Part shown: positions 1 to 8,082 of the stretch, in pieces
Layout: the number at the start of each line of letters is the position of its first letter
Numbering within the stretch: the stretch's first letter is position 1
Notes under the pieces: model-generated
What the model saw: only the letters and a program-made list of their open reading frames with translations
What the model was told of the DNA's origin: nothing
The model's database searches: none
Assembly (NCBI RefSeq): GCF_001038485.1
Contig: NZ_LDUE01000021.1
Coordinates: forward strand, 62,001 to 126,000
Length of the DNA: 64,000 bases
Direction of reading: 5' to 3'
Source: Ornithinibacillus californiensis
GTDB taxonomy: Bacteria > Bacillota > Bacilli > Bacillales > Amphibacillaceae
Made by a program: the position numbers and the translations under genes

Positions 1-244
1 CGAAACAAAACCATTATATGACAAAATACCTAGTTAAAAGTTATTAAATTGTCTAAATTGATATAAATTTATAGAAATTCTCCGCCATTAGTATTACTAT
101 AGACATAATAAATTAAAATACCTAAGTTACCAATTTACTAATTTTATAAATTTTGATTCATTTAACCTCACATAACTCGGTAATTTCTTTATACAATATA
201 AAGAAGTCTCATTTAGGTATTATCCTTTGGGAGGGGAATAATTT

Positions 245-439
245 ATGAACAAAACTGAAACAGCAAACGTAGGGGACATGGTACTTTTTGACAGACGTAA
301 CGGGCAGTACGAAGGAAAAGTATTTCAAGTGAGAGAAAATAGCGTTTTAGTAGAATTATCAAAGGATGCAGCTAAGATTTTAGGTTATGAAATGCCTAAT
401 ACGGTAGTGAGACACGGTCGATATAGTATAATTTCGTAA
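245..439 (+). CDS. YkvS-like DUF2187 small protein
   Basis: A 64-residue protein recognised by resemblance to the DUF2187/YkvS family of Firmicutes, which are small KOW/SH3-like beta proteins of unknown function. The pattern is an N-terminal GDMVLFDRRNGQYEGKVF stretch, then a short strand ENSVLVEL and a C-terminal VVRHGRYSII. The ribosome site GGGAGGGG lies about 8 nt before the ATG. The 244 bases upstream are very AT-rich and I see no gene in them. In B. subtilis the neighbour of mntP at this place is the arginine phosphatase ywlE, so synteny breaks here. The family assignment is by eye and the function is unknown. Confidence 0.75.
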   Translation: MNKTETANVGDMVLFDRRNGQYEGKVFQVRENSVLVELSKDAAKILGYEMPNTVVRHGRYSIIS

Positions 440-454
440 TATCATTAGTGTAAA

Positions 455-519
455 AGGGGTCTGTCCCCTAAAATACAAACATCGTTTAGACTCGTTTGTT
501 TTTTAGGGGACAGACCCCT
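455..519. terminator. Long perfect palindrome between convergent genes (bidirectional terminator-like)
   Basis: Two 26-nt arms (455-480 and 494-519) are complementary with a single mismatch and flank a 13-nt loop. The core AGGGGTCTGTCCCCTAAAA meets its exact complement in the right arm. It sits between the convergent DUF2187 gene and mntP, so it can terminate both. The same GGGGTCTGTCCCC palindrome is, from memory, widely dispersed in Bacillaceae genomes, so it may also be a mobile palindromic repeat rather than a simple terminator. Confidence 0.6.
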
Positions 520-545
520 CTAACGTTCCATATGTAGAGGAAGTA

Positions 546-1082
546 CTAGAATATTATATAAAGACCAAATCCACATAAGATACTGCCGCCTAATATTTCA
601 CTATACGCCCCTAGAAATCCATGTACTTTTCTTCCGATTAACATACCAGCCCAGGTGAGGACCATACTGGACGCACCAAATAATAAAATGGTTAGGACCG
701 TTTTCGCACCGGAAAGCCCAAGACTTAACCCAACAGAAAAGCTATCAATACTGACACTTAGTGCAAAAATCACCAATCCAAAACCTACAGTCTGTACAAC
801 TCTTCCCGCTTCATGATTAAATGCGGAAAACAACATATGTGCACCGATACCAAATAGTAAAAGTCCACCTGCTAATGTTGTCCAATCCCCGATTTGCTCT
901 GATATTAACTTTCCCGTCAAGATTCCTATCAATGGCATGATGATATGAAATACCCCAATCACTATCCCTATTGTTGCAATTCGTTTTAACCTAATCTCCT
1001 GCATTCCCAAGCCAAGGCTTACTGAAAATGCGTCCATTCCTATTGCTATTGCCATTATTAAAATCGAAATAAATTCTCCCAT
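546..1082 (-). CDS. mntP: Manganese efflux pump MntP
   Basis: A 178-residue inner-membrane protein of the MntP (YebN/YwlD) family that exports Mn2+. It has six predicted hydrophobic segments in two pseudo-repeats. Each repeat carries the family's acidic motif in a membrane helix: GMDAFSVSLG near residue 15 and SIDSFSVGLS near residue 110. The start is the ATG at 1082 preceded by AAGGGGG. It lies downstream of ywlC as in B. subtilis (ywlC-ywlD), but a 338-bp spacer with a tandem repeat array separates them. I see no yybP-ykoY (Mn) riboswitch upstream, so Mn-dependent control at the RNA level is not supported here. Confidence 0.92.
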   Translation of the reverse strand: MGEFISILIMAIAIGMDAFSVSLGLGMQEIRLKRIATIGIVIGVFHIIMPLIGILTGKLISEQIGDWTTLAGGLLLFGIGAHMLFSAFNHEAGRVVQTVGFGLVIFALSVSIDSFSVGLSLGLSGAKTVLTILLFGASSMVLTWAGMLIGRKVHGFLGAYSEILGGSILCGFGLYIIF

Positions 1083-1175
1083 GTATTATCCCCCTTGGAC
1101 ATGCTACTACACTATATGCTTGTCCTTGGGGGATTATGATTGTGGATAGTAGTTGAAGGTTGGGAGCTTTCTTTC

Positions 1176-1402
1176 GGTTGGAGTTTTTCCAGAACGGTTG
1201 ATGATTGTTCTCTTTTGGTTGATATTTCCCCATTATGGTTGATGTTCGCTCTCTTTTGGTTGATAATTCCCCACAACGGTTGATGTTTACCCTTTTCCGG
1301 TTGATAATTCTCCAAAACGGTTGATACTTGCTCTCCTTCGGTTGATAATTCCCCAATAACGGGTGACGACCACTCATCTCTAGTTGATAGTTCCTCACAA
1401 AA
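1176..1402 (+). repeat. 20/21-bp tandem array, GGTTGAT core (array 1)
   Basis: The core GGTTGAT or a close variant begins at 1176, 1196, 1217, 1237, 1258, 1278, 1299, 1319, 1340, 1361 and 1382. The spacing is 20,21,20,21,20,21,20,21,21,21 (mean 20.6). Units alternate between a 20-bp form reading GGTTGATAATTCCCCA and a 21-bp form reading GGTTGATGTT then pyrimidine-rich, so the real repeat is a 41-bp dimer. Edge units are degenerate (GGGTGAC at 1361, AGTTGAT at 1382). The array fills the spacer between ywlC and mntP. The GGTTGAT strand is antisense to both genes. Long ORFs read from it (991-1434 and 1112-1411, minus) are repeat translations and not proteins. Confidence 0.9.
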
Positions 1403-1427
1403 AAAGGGCAACCACGATGGTTACCTC
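1399..1427 (-). terminator. Terminator of ywlC
   Basis: On the minus strand GGTAACC, a short loop and GGTTGCC are followed by seven T. The left arm overlaps the ywlC stop codon, an economical arrangement, and the hairpin ends where array 1 begins. Confidence 0.7.
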
Positions 1428-2452
1428 TCCACATATCTGCTTGCTGCTTTACGCAATCGGTTCATAATTGCCTGTCCAATTCCGATTTCCTGATACGTAT
1501 CACAAAGAATGATATCCACATCCTCTTGCCTGAATCTTCTTAGGCCATCATATAGATTGGCTGCAACTTCTTCCGGCGACTCTCCTAATGAAATTGCTTC
1601 TGAAACATTTAGCTTTTCAAGTGTGTTTCGATTAGCAAGCACCCCAACTCGCTTACCTTCAGCTACCAATTCATCGTGTACAGCTTGCATTCGTTCACTG
1701 CCCCCCTGGATTAACCACATCGGTACCTCCGGAGCGTAATGCTTATATTTCATACCTGGTGCTTTAGGTTTTTCTTTACTTTCTGCATGCTCAAGCGCTG
1801 GATCAATCATCACCTTACCAACAACTTCTTCCAATTCTTCCTTCGAGATTCCACCTGGTCTTAGGATAACCGGAATATCCTGTGTACAATCGATAACGGT
1901 TGATTCTACACCAACCCCAGTTGGACCGCCATCTACCACACCGGCAATTTTCCCGTTAAGATCCTCCCAAACATGGCCGGCTGTTGTCGGACTTGGCTTT
2001 CCAGATAGATTTGCACTCGGTGCCGCGATTGGGATGTTACACGCCTTTAATAAGGCTAGAGCTACCGGATGACTTGGGATGCGAACTCCGACCGTCGATA
2101 AACCAGCAGTAACATTTTCCGCACAAGTTCCGTTGCTAGGCAAAACATAAGTAATCGGCCCTGGAGAAAATGAACGAATTAACTTGTCCACATAATCTGG
2201 AACATCCGTTACTAGATTGTATAGTTGTTCCTTATTCGCCACATGGGCAATGAGTGGATTGTCTTGCGGACGACCTTTTGCTTGAAATATTTTACCCACT
2301 GCAGCTGAATTTGTGGCATCAGCACCTAATCCATAAACTGTCTCCGTAGGGAATGCAACTGCTTCACCTGTCTTCAGAATTGCAGCTGCTTCTTGTATCT
2401 TTTCTTCTATATTTTTTCCGTTCACGATATTCCAACGTTTTGTTTCCACCAT
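1421..2452 (-). CDS. ywlC: Threonylcarbamoyl-AMP synthase (Sua5/YwlC)
   Basis: Makes L-threonylcarbamoyl-AMP from threonine, bicarbonate and ATP, the first step of tRNA t6A37 modification. The YrdC domain covers about residues 20-210, with the diagnostic VAFPTETVYGLGADA near residue 35 and SANLSGKPSPTTA near residue 165. A C-terminal Sua5 domain follows. I chose the ATG at 2452 (MVETKRW), giving 343 residues, close to the roughly 346 of B. subtilis YwlC and preceded by GAGGGAG. The in-frame ATG at 2503 would add 17 poorly conserved residues and has no ribosome site. It is cytoplasmic and essential in B. subtilis. Confidence 0.95.
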   Translation of the reverse strand: MVETKRWNIVNGKNIEEKIQEAAAILKTGEAVAFPTETVYGLGADATNSAAVGKIFQAKGRPQDNPLIAHVANKEQLYNLVTDVPDYVDKLIRSFSPGPITYVLPSNGTCAENVTAGLSTVGVRIPSHPVALALLKACNIPIAAPSANLSGKPSPTTAGHVWEDLNGKIAGVVDGGPTGVGVESTVIDCTQDIPVILRPGGISKEELEEVVGKVMIDPALEHAESKEKPKAPGMKYKHYAPEVPMWLIQGGSERMQAVHDELVAEGKRVGVLANRNTLEKLNVSEAISLGESPEEVAANLYDGLRRFRQEDVDIILCDTYQEIGIGQAIMNRLRKAASRYVER

Positions 2453-2512
2453 AAACTCCCTCATTTCTTTTCTCATTTTATCCGAATGATGAGGGTTACG
2501 CAAAAAATACAG

Positions 2513-2670
2513 TTATCCACATAAAAAAAAGGAAAACCTGCAGTTTATCCACAAGTTTTCCAAACAAACGTTCATTTTATTCTCTTTAACCACAACTAAT
2601 CCACGGAATAATGATTTATCGACAGTTTTTTCACAACTTGTACACAAGCACTTGTGGATTATGTGTATAA
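2513..2670. other. DnaA-box cluster
   Basis: Two perfect TTATCCACA boxes lie at 2513-2521 and 2545-2553. One-mismatch boxes are TTAACCACA at 2586-2594, TTATCGACA at 2616-2624, and on the minus strand TAATCCACA at 2653-2661 and TTATACACA at 2662-2670. Two weaker matches lie at 2597 and 2638. All fall within the 224-bp ywlC-ywlB spacer. In B. subtilis, genome-wide DnaA mapping reported stable DnaA binding between ywlC and ywlB, one of several oriC-proximal clusters thought to titrate DnaA. This looks like the same site conserved in another genus. Confidence 0.8.
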
Positions 2671-2676
2671 AACTAA

Positions 2677-3078
2677 TTAGGAAACCTCGTATGCCCACCA
2701 ATTTCCTTCTTTACGGGCAGGGTTAATAACGTTCAACGCTTCCTTTTGCGGATGGAATTGTAATGCATCAAGCAAAATATCCACTACCGGTTGATGGCTA
2801 TGTACATAAACCTTCTTCGCTTCTTTCGTTTTCGCTAGGACAATGATAGTTTCTAGTAACACCGGTAATTTCTGTGCTGACTCTTTGGCAATGTATAGTT
2901 GCTTTAACCAAAAGACGCCATCCTCCACTGTTGATAGAACAAAACATCCTTTAATCTCTTCACCTATCTCAACCACATAGCCACCGTTCACTAAGTCTTC
3001 CTTGTTAACCTGGTCGGTGGTTGCTAGAAACGTATCCATTCTTTCTTCCGTCACATCACTCGCTAGTAATAACTTCAT
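2677..3078 (-). CDS. ywlB: YwlB-like GNAT-fold protein
   Basis: A 133-residue protein in the position of B. subtilis ywlB, between spoIIR and ywlC. The sequence resembles a small acetyltransferase fold: strand GYVVEIGEEIKGCFVLS, strand FWLKQLYIA, a helix, then KKVYVHSHQP. The acetyl-CoA loop R/Q-x-x-G-x-G/A is not obvious, so catalytic activity is uncertain. The start is the ATG at 3078 behind GGGGTGAG. The longer frame to 3144 lacks a ribosome site. Its 3' end abuts the DnaA-box cluster, and the substrate is unknown. Confidence 0.7.
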   Translation of the reverse strand: MKLLLASDVTEERMDTFLATTDQVNKEDLVNGGYVVEIGEEIKGCFVLSTVEDGVFWLKQLYIAKESAQKLPVLLETIIVLAKTKEAKKVYVHSHQPVVDILLDALQFHPQKEALNVINPARKEGNWWAYEVS

Positions 3079-3156
3079 TCTCTCACCCCAATGATTAGAA
3101 ATTGATACTGTTATAGAATCTCGCTTTTCTATCATTTTATGCATGGGTTTAATAAT

Positions 3157-3756
3157 CTATGACAAACCTAACCATTCAAATAGGAAAAACTTAATCTTTA
3201 ATCCAGTTTCTTCTGTTCCTTCATCTTCAAAACCACCTGGACTAGCTTCTGCAACACTGATTCCATTCGCAAAGTCTAAGAAACATAATGGTGGAAATAA
3301 GACACACCACCAATTGGATCCTTCTCCTTCGCCAATTGTAATAAGGATTGCTTCATACTCTCCTGCAGGATATAGATAATTCCCATAGATTTTTGTTGGA
3401 AAACTCACGCTATCATTGTAGGCTACATCAAAATCACGATTTTCTCCCTCTTCTTTCAATGTTTGCTTAACAATTTCACCAATCTCTGGAACTCTATCTT
3501 CTAATAATTGTCTAGCTTTTTCGATATCTGTAATTTCAGCAACCCACTCTGTAATTGCTGCATTGACATTATCTCTCACCTTACGTTTAATCTCTTGATC
3601 GGACTCATTATCACTGTTTGCTAAAATACGTAAGCGAATCGCGTCATCCGGTATTACTTCATAGTCATCAAAATTTTTTTCACTTCCTTGTCCCTTGATT
3701 GGTAAAGAAAGTGCTATCATAATAAGAATAATAATTATAAATCCAAATTTCTTCAT
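3157..3756 (-). CDS. spoIIR: Stage II sporulation protein R
   Basis: SpoIIR is made in the forespore and secreted into the intermembrane space. There it signals the SpoIIGA protease to process pro-sigma-E in the mother cell. The 199-residue product has an N-terminal signal/anchor (KFGFIIIILIMIALSLPI) followed by the conserved region PDDAIRLRILANSD and VRDNVNAAITEW. The C-terminal part contains GNYLYPAGEYEAI and WWCVLFPPLCF with its cysteines. It is slightly shorter than B. subtilis SpoIIR (about 224). The start is at 3756 after GGGGG. I could not confirm a sigma-F promoter by eye. Confidence 0.95.
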   Translation of the reverse strand: MKKFGFIIIILIMIALSLPIKGQGSEKNFDDYEVIPDDAIRLRILANSDNESDQEIKRKVRDNVNAAITEWVAEITDIEKARQLLEDRVPEIGEIVKQTLKEEGENRDFDVAYNDSVSFPTKIYGNYLYPAGEYEAILITIGEGEGSNWWCVLFPPLCFLDFANGISVAEASPGGFEDEGTEETGLKIKFFLFEWLGLS

Positions 3757-3857
3757 CAGTACCGTCCCCCGTTTATTGATTTAGTCACAGTATGGACAGG
3801 GGAGAAAGTTTTTAAACTAGTAATCTATTAATTTATATTATAAAGGAGGATTTGCAA

Positions 3858-4364
3858 TTGAAAATTAGAAAAGCAACAGCTTCAGATGCAAGGAGAATTG
3901 CCATCGTACAAGTGGACAGCTGGCGAACTACCTATAAAAACATTGTTCCAGATGATTACTTAAAAAATATGAGTGTGGATAGGCGAGAAGATGTTTGGGC
4001 CAGTATGATTCCAAATCATACCGTATATGTAGCAGAAACAGAATCAGGAGAAATAGTAGGATTTGCAGGTGGCGGGAAAGAGCGAACTGGTAATTACCCT
4101 CCTTACAAGGGTGAGTTGTATGCTATTTATCTTTTGGAAAGCCATCAAAGAAAAGGTCTTGGCAAACAGTTGGTGGCACCAATTGCTAGGGATTTAGTAG
4201 ATGTTGGGATCTATTCCATGATTGTTATGGTGTTAAAGGACAACAACTCGAAATATTTCTATGAGTCACTTGGAGCAAAGTTAATTGGTGAGAAAGATAT
4301 TGAGATTGGTGGAAAGCAGTTGCTAGAACTTGTTTATGGTTGGGATGATATTAGGGATTTTTAA
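3858..4364 (+). CDS. GNAT family N-acetyltransferase
   Basis: A GNAT acetyltransferase of about 168 residues. Motif A is seen as ELYAIYLLESHQRKGLGKQL (R/Q-x-x-G-x-G/A loop for acetyl-CoA pyrophosphate, about residues 92-111). Motif B is NNSKYFYESLGAKLIG. The start is TTG at 3858, about 8 nt after AAAGGAGG. A TTG at 3852 is too close to that site. It is transcribed opposite to its neighbours and replaces ywlA of the B. subtilis order, so it is a local insertion. The substrate is not predictable. Confidence 0.85.
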   Translation: MKIRKATASDARRIAIVQVDSWRTTYKNIVPDDYLKNMSVDRREDVWASMIPNHTVYVAETESGEIVGFAGGGKERTGNYPPYKGELYAIYLLESHQRKGLGKQLVAPIARDLVDVGIYSMIVMVLKDNNSKYFYESLGAKLIGEKDIEIGGKQLLELVYGWDDIRDF

Positions 4365-4373
4365 TTAGAAATA

Positions 4374-4404
4374 GAAAGAGCGTTCCACCAAATGGGACGC
4401 TCTT
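4374..4404. terminator. Bidirectional terminator between GNAT and prmC
   Basis: AAGAGCGTTCC and GGGACGCTCTT form a stem with a short loop. The convergent genes end on either side. Confidence 0.7.
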
Positions 4405-4410
4405 ATCTAT

Positions 4411-5262
4411 TCACAGCTTTTCAGCAAAAACTATACGGTCTTTACCGCTTATATCTTTTAAAATAATTACCGTACTTTCAGGAAAATTTTCCTGTAGTAA
4501 GGTTTTTACTGCTTCTCCTTGTAGATGGCCTATTTCGAATGCTACCATGCTTCCTTGCTTTGTTACTTCTGATAACCGGGATACAATTTGCTTATAGGCT
4601 GCTAATCCATTATCCTCTGCAAACAAGGCTAGTTCTGGGTCATGGTTTACTACTGTATCCGAAAGCTCCGGCCGATCTGCTTCAGCGATATAAGGTGGAT
4701 TAGATACGATAATGTCTGCTTTTAATTCCTGGTTTATAAAAGGTTCTAGAAAATCGCCTTGTAAGAAGGTTACATTAGCCTGTAAGCCCTCCGCATTTTT
4801 CTTCGCAGTATCTAAGGCTTCTCTTGATATATCGATTGCATAAACCGTTGCATTTGGTAGCTCCAAAGCAAGTGTAATCGCAATAATTCCACTACCAGTA
4901 CCAATATCAACAATTGTAATTGGTTTATCCTTTGGTGCAGAATTGATGACGTGGAGGACAAGCTCTTCCGTCTCGGGACGAGGAATTAAAACATGCCGAT
5001 TTACGGAAAATTTTCTTCCATAAAAGATTTCATGTCCGATTAAATGTTGAATCGGCACACCTGTTTCAATATGGTTTTTAATGTCTGCTTCGAACGTTTC
5101 AACTACACTCTCAGGAGTAGCTTCGCGCATATCCGCATAGAACTGTGTCTTTGACACGCCCAGGTGGTGCTGAAGCAGAAGTTCTGCTACTCTCGTTTCT
5201 CGGTTGTTTTTTTCTAAAAAAAGAGAAGCCCATTTCAGGACTTCGTATTGTTTTTTTGTCAT
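4411..5262 (-). CDS. prmC: Release factor glutamine methyltransferase PrmC
   Basis: Methylates the glutamine of the GGQ motif of release factors RF1/RF2. It has an N-terminal helical substrate-recognition part, then a class I SAM methyltransferase with IVDIGTGSGIIAI (SAM loop) and the N5-glutamine MTase signature SNPPYI. I favour the ATG at 5262 (283 residues), with GGTGA six bases upstream and one nucleotide after the prfA stop. A GTG at 5271 overlapping prfA would add three residues but has no ribosome site. It is translationally coupled to its substrate's gene, prfA. Confidence 0.95.
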   Translation of the reverse strand: MTKKQYEVLKWASLFLEKNNRETRVAELLLQHHLGVSKTQFYADMREATPESVVETFEADIKNHIETGVPIQHLIGHEIFYGRKFSVNRHVLIPRPETEELVLHVINSAPKDKPITIVDIGTGSGIIAITLALELPNATVYAIDISREALDTAKKNAEGLQANVTFLQGDFLEPFINQELKADIIVSNPPYIAEADRPELSDTVVNHDPELALFAEDNGLAAYKQIVSRLSEVTKQGSMVAFEIGHLQGEAVKTLLQENFPESTVIILKDISGKDRIVFAEKL

Positions 5263-5263
5263 A

Positions 5264-6334
5264 TTATTCACCGATTTGTTCTAATTTATTTGCTTGTTCT
5301 TCTAAAATTAGCGCATCAATTACCTCATTCAGCTTACCCTCTAAAATCTGGTCTAGCTTTTGGATGGTAAGTCCAATTCGGTGGTCTGTCACACGGTTTT
5401 GTGGGAAGTTGTATGTTCTAATACGTTCCGAACGGTCACCGGTACCTACAGCTGATTTACGATGTTCATCATATTCTGCTTGTGCTTCCTGCTGGAATTT
5501 ATCATACACACGTGCACGAAGGATTTTCATCGCCTTTTCTTTGTTCTTAATTTGTGACTTTTCATCTTGCATCGAAACAACAATACCTGTTGGTAAGTGG
5601 GTTAAACGAACAGCAGACATTGTCGTGTTAACACTTTGCCCACCTGGACCACTTGATGCAAATAAATCGACACGGATATCCTTATCATGAAGCTCTACTT
5701 CAACTTCTTCTGCCTCCGGTAATACGGCTACTGTTGCTGTCGAAGTATGAATTCGGCCACCAGATTCTGTTTCAGGTACGCGTTGTACACGGTGAGCACC
5801 GTTTTCATACTTTAGCTTAGAATACGCACCATTTCCTTTTACCATGAAAATGATTTCCTTATAACCACCTACACCAGTGGTATGTGCGTCCATCACTTCG
5901 GTCTTCCAGCCTTGGCTCTCCACATAGCGTGAATACATGCGGTATAAGTCACCTGCAAATAAGGCAGCTTCATCTCCACCCGCAGCGCCACGAATTTCCA
6001 CGAATACATCCTTATCATCATTCGGATCCTTCGGTAAAAGGAGAACTTTCATTTTTTCTTCTAACGCTTCTTTTGACTTAGTAAGTTCGGAAATTTCCGA
6101 CTTAACCATGTCACTCATCTCTTTATCTAAGTCATCCTCGAGCATTTCTTTCGCATCTTTTAGCTCTTCCGTCACATCTTTATATTCACGATAAGCTTGC
6201 ACAACATCCTCAAGCCCTGATTGCTCCTTTGAATACTCTCGCAACTTTTTCGTATCACTTATAATTTCCGGATCACTTAATAACTCATTTAATTTATTAT
6301 AACGATCTTCCAATGTTTGTAGACGATCTATCAT
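5264..6334 (-). CDS. prfA: Peptide chain release factor 1
   Basis: RF1 reads UAA and UAG and triggers peptidyl-tRNA hydrolysis. The 356-residue protein has the codon-recognition region [14 protein letters not shown] (P-x-T loop) and the catalytic GGQ in [10 protein letters not shown]. The start is the ATG at 6334 (MIDRLQ), matching the B. subtilis length, with GAGGTGA five bases before it. A GTG at 6343 is possible but lies within the ribosome site. It is the first gene of a prfA-prmC pair. The ywk genes that lie between prfA and tdk in B. subtilis are absent. Confidence 0.97.
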   Translation of the reverse strand: MIDRLQTLEDRYNKLNELLSDPEIISDTKKLREYSKEQSGLEDVVQAYREYKDVTEELKDAKEMLEDDLDKEMSDMVKSEISELTKSKEALEEKMKVLLLPKDPNDDKDVFVEIRGAAGGDEAALFAGDLYRMYSRYVESQGWKTEVMDAHTTGVGGYKEIIFMVKGNGAYSKLKYENGAHRVQRVPETESGGRIHTSTATVAVLPEAEEVEVELHDKDIRVDLFASSGPGGQSVNTTMSAVRLTHLPTGIVVSMQDEKSQIKNKEKAMKILRARVYDKFQQEAQAEYDEHRKSAVGTGDRSERIRTYNFPQNRVTDHRIGLTIQKLDQILEGKLNEVIDALILEEQANKLEQIGE

Positions 6335-6500
6335 CACGGTCACCTCACTAAGATTAACAGTATAATTATAGTATAGACGGGGGCTCTGGTCAAAATTCTT
6401 TTTTTAGGTAGTAGTTTTATGGAGGAGTGTTCTGTCGGTACACTTTATTAGCTCTATTACTATAGCCACCTTCCTCCACAGTTACATGCTCTATCATACT

Positions 6501-6533
6501 AAAAAAGCACCCTAACAAAAGGATGCTCTCTTT
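6501..6533 (-). terminator. Terminator of tdk
   Basis: On the minus strand GCATCC, an 8-nt loop and GGGTGC are followed by six T, 7 bp after the tdk stop codon. Confidence 0.65.
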
Positions 6534-6539
6534 CCGGTC

Positions 6540-7160
6540 TTACTTTCCAACATTCATGAATTTTTTCATCCCGGCGCTTGTTGGGCTGTTAGGAACGTCA
6601 TGATGATGACGACATCTTGGTTCGTACGATTCGGATGCACCGACCATAATAATTGGGTCGTTATAGGATGCCGGTTGTCCGTTGATTAGTCGTTGAGTGC
6701 GGCTTGCGGGAGATCCGCAGATCGGACAAATTGCATTTAGCTTTGTTACGGATTCAGCTAGGGCCATCAGTTCCGGCATTGGACCGAATGGCTCGCCGCG
6801 AAAGTCTTGGTCTAGACCTGCTGCGATAACACGGATACCTTGATCAGCTAGCTGTTCGGCTACGTACACAATGTCTTCGTCAAAGAACTGTGCTTCATCG
6901 ATACCGACGATTTCTACTCCGTCTAGAATCTGTTCTAAAATATCTGCGGAAGAATCCACGGGGGTTGCCATAACAGAATTACCATTGTGGGATACAACTG
7001 AAACATCATCATATCGATTATCAATTGCTGGTTTAAATACTTGTACCTTTTGGTGTGCATAGGTTGCTCGTCTTACTCTCCGGATTAGTTCTTCGGATTT
7101 ACCTGAAAACATGCTGCCACAGATTACTTCTAGCCAGCCGCTTTGCTTCATAACATACAT
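6540..7160 (-). CDS. tdk: Thymidine kinase
   Basis: Phosphorylates thymidine to dTMP (salvage). The 206-residue type II thymidine kinase has a P-loop [14 protein letters not shown] (residues about 15-28), a Walker B/DEAQFF near residue 90, the lid region FRGEPFGPM, and a zinc ribbon with CPICG and a C-terminal RCRHHH. The start is at 7160 (MYVMKQSG), with AAGGGAG ten bases upstream. It stands alone between terminators. Confidence 0.96.
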   Translation of the reverse strand: MYVMKQSGWLEVICGSMFSGKSEELIRRVRRATYAHQKVQVFKPAIDNRYDDVSVVSHNGNSVMATPVDSSADILEQILDGVEIVGIDEAQFFDEDIVYVAEQLADQGIRVIAAGLDQDFRGEPFGPMPELMALAESVTKLNAICPICGSPASRTQRLINGQPASYNDPIIMVGASESYEPRCRHHHDVPNSPTSAGMKKFMNVGK

Positions 7161-7261
7161 GTTTTGGGATCTCCCTTCGTTTCTTCGATTGTTTATGTTT
7201 ATGTTTTATAAGTATTATCAGTGCAGTCATTATCACTAGTATTGGTATTTTAATAAATAAA

Positions 7262-7293
7262 AAACAGGCAAAGCATAGACGATTTGCCTGTTT
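7262..7293 (-). terminator. Terminator of rpmE
   Basis: The perfect 11-bp arms AAACAGGCAAA and TTTGCCTGTTT flank a 10-nt loop, with a T-run on the minus strand, about 70 bp downstream of rpmE. Confidence 0.7.
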
Positions 7294-7364
7294 CCTATCG
7301 GAATGAGTATACTCACCCGAATGTGTATACTTGGTCTTATCGCATATTGCGGTTAAGAACCAAC

Positions 7365-7610
7365 TTATTTCATATTATATTTCTTCTTGAATCGATCTAC
7401 ACGTCCACCAACAGTATCAGCTTTTTGCTTACCTGTGTAGAATGGATGAGATTCTGAAGAAATCTCTACACGAATTAATGGGTATGTGTTACCATCTTCC
7501 CACTCGATAGTTTCTTCGGAATATTTAGTAGAACCGGTTAAGAATTTGTATTCTGAGCTAGTATCAAGAAATACTACTTTTCTGTACTCAGGATGAATTC
7601 CTTGTTTCAT
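7365..7610 (-). CDS. rpmE2: Ribosomal protein L31, zinc-free type B
   Basis: An 81-residue L31. It starts [16 protein letters not shown] and contains the type B signature [27 protein letters not shown]. The CxxC zinc ligands of type A L31 are missing, so this is the C-minus paralogue (YtiA-like). In B. subtilis the rho-adjacent gene is the zinc-binding type A rpmE and the type B copy is elsewhere under Zur. Here type B occupies the rho-linked slot. The start is the ATG at 7610 behind AGAAGGAG. A GTG at 7619 sits on the ribosome site. Confidence 0.93.
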   Translation of the reverse strand: MKQGIHPEYRKVVFLDTSSEYKFLTGSTKYSEETIEWEDGNTYPLIRVEISSESHPFYTGKQKADTVGGRVDRFKKKYNMK

Positions 7611-7784
7611 GTCTTTCACTCCTTCTGCCCTGAATCCTTTGGAAACAGAGTTATTTTAAGAGCCACAATTAGGTATGCACCTTTTCTAAACTCACTAAAA
7701 AATTATAACAATCTGCGGGATTATTTGCAATAGCTTATTGACATATTTCTTATTTAGGAAAAATTAAATTTTCCCACGTGGTCC

Positions 7785-8023
7785 GCAGCCAGTATACACT
7801 ACGCTTTCACTTCCAGTACAGGGGCGACATCTGCTCGAAAAAACCATCGCAGTGTCTACCTTGCCGCTGGGCGGCTGGTGAGCCAGGCTACTACTTGAGT
7901 AAACTTCCTTGCTGCCTTGCACCGAGGAAGCCCACTTCGAAGCGATACTTGAAGACGCAGGTGCATCTGTGGGGTCTCACCTAAGCCTATCCTCCCACAA
8001 GAGTCTTCGTGTATACTGGCTGC
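7785..8023 (-). repeat. GC-rich structured repeat, long form (copy 1)
   Basis: The element is closed by a perfect 15-bp helix: GCAGCCAGTATACAC (7785-7799) pairs with GTGTATACTGGCTGC (8009-8023). Inside, GGTGAG (starting near 7877) pairs with CTCACC (ending near 7981) around an apical insertion of about 100 nt, also found in the copy at 17655. This copy has a further insertion in its left arm (about 7815-7860). The helix sequence differs from the other copies but stays paired. It lies between rho and rpmE, both minus. The ORF at 7778-7984 is not a gene. Confidence 0.85.
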
Positions 8024-8082
8024 TCAGAGGATATACCTAATTTCCTACGACTCTATATGTTATAGTATATCCCTTTATTTCC

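Noticed and set aside
1083-1180. Manganese riboswitch (yybP-ykoY) for mntP
   Set aside because: The mntP leader is short and filled by the tandem array; no conserved yybP-ykoY core can be found.
1176-1402. CRISPR array
   Set aside because: The conserved core is only about 7 nt and the pitch is 20-21 bp. CRISPR repeats are 23 nt or longer with 26-nt or longer spacers, and no cas gene is present.
991-1434. Minus-strand ORFs of 147 and 99 residues with repeated YQP/INR/LST motifs
   Set aside because: They are three-frame translations of the 20/21-bp array. The motif rotates through frames because the unit is not a multiple of three, and there is no ribosome site. The same applies to 26018-26302, 34188-34529 and 58402-58716.
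2513-2701. 62-residue minus-strand ORF between ywlC and ywlB
   Set aside because: It covers the DnaA-box cluster, overlaps the end of ywlB and has no ribosome site.
7778-7984. 68-residue ORF with several cysteines
   Set aside because: It lies wholly in the GC-rich structured repeat, has no ribosome site, and the corresponding copy at 17655 has different reading-frame content.
7785-8023. Insertion sequence or MITE with transposase-type ends
   Set aside because: No target-site duplication could be recognised at the five copies, and outer helix sequences differ between copies, unlike IS ends. A non-autonomous element is not fully excluded.
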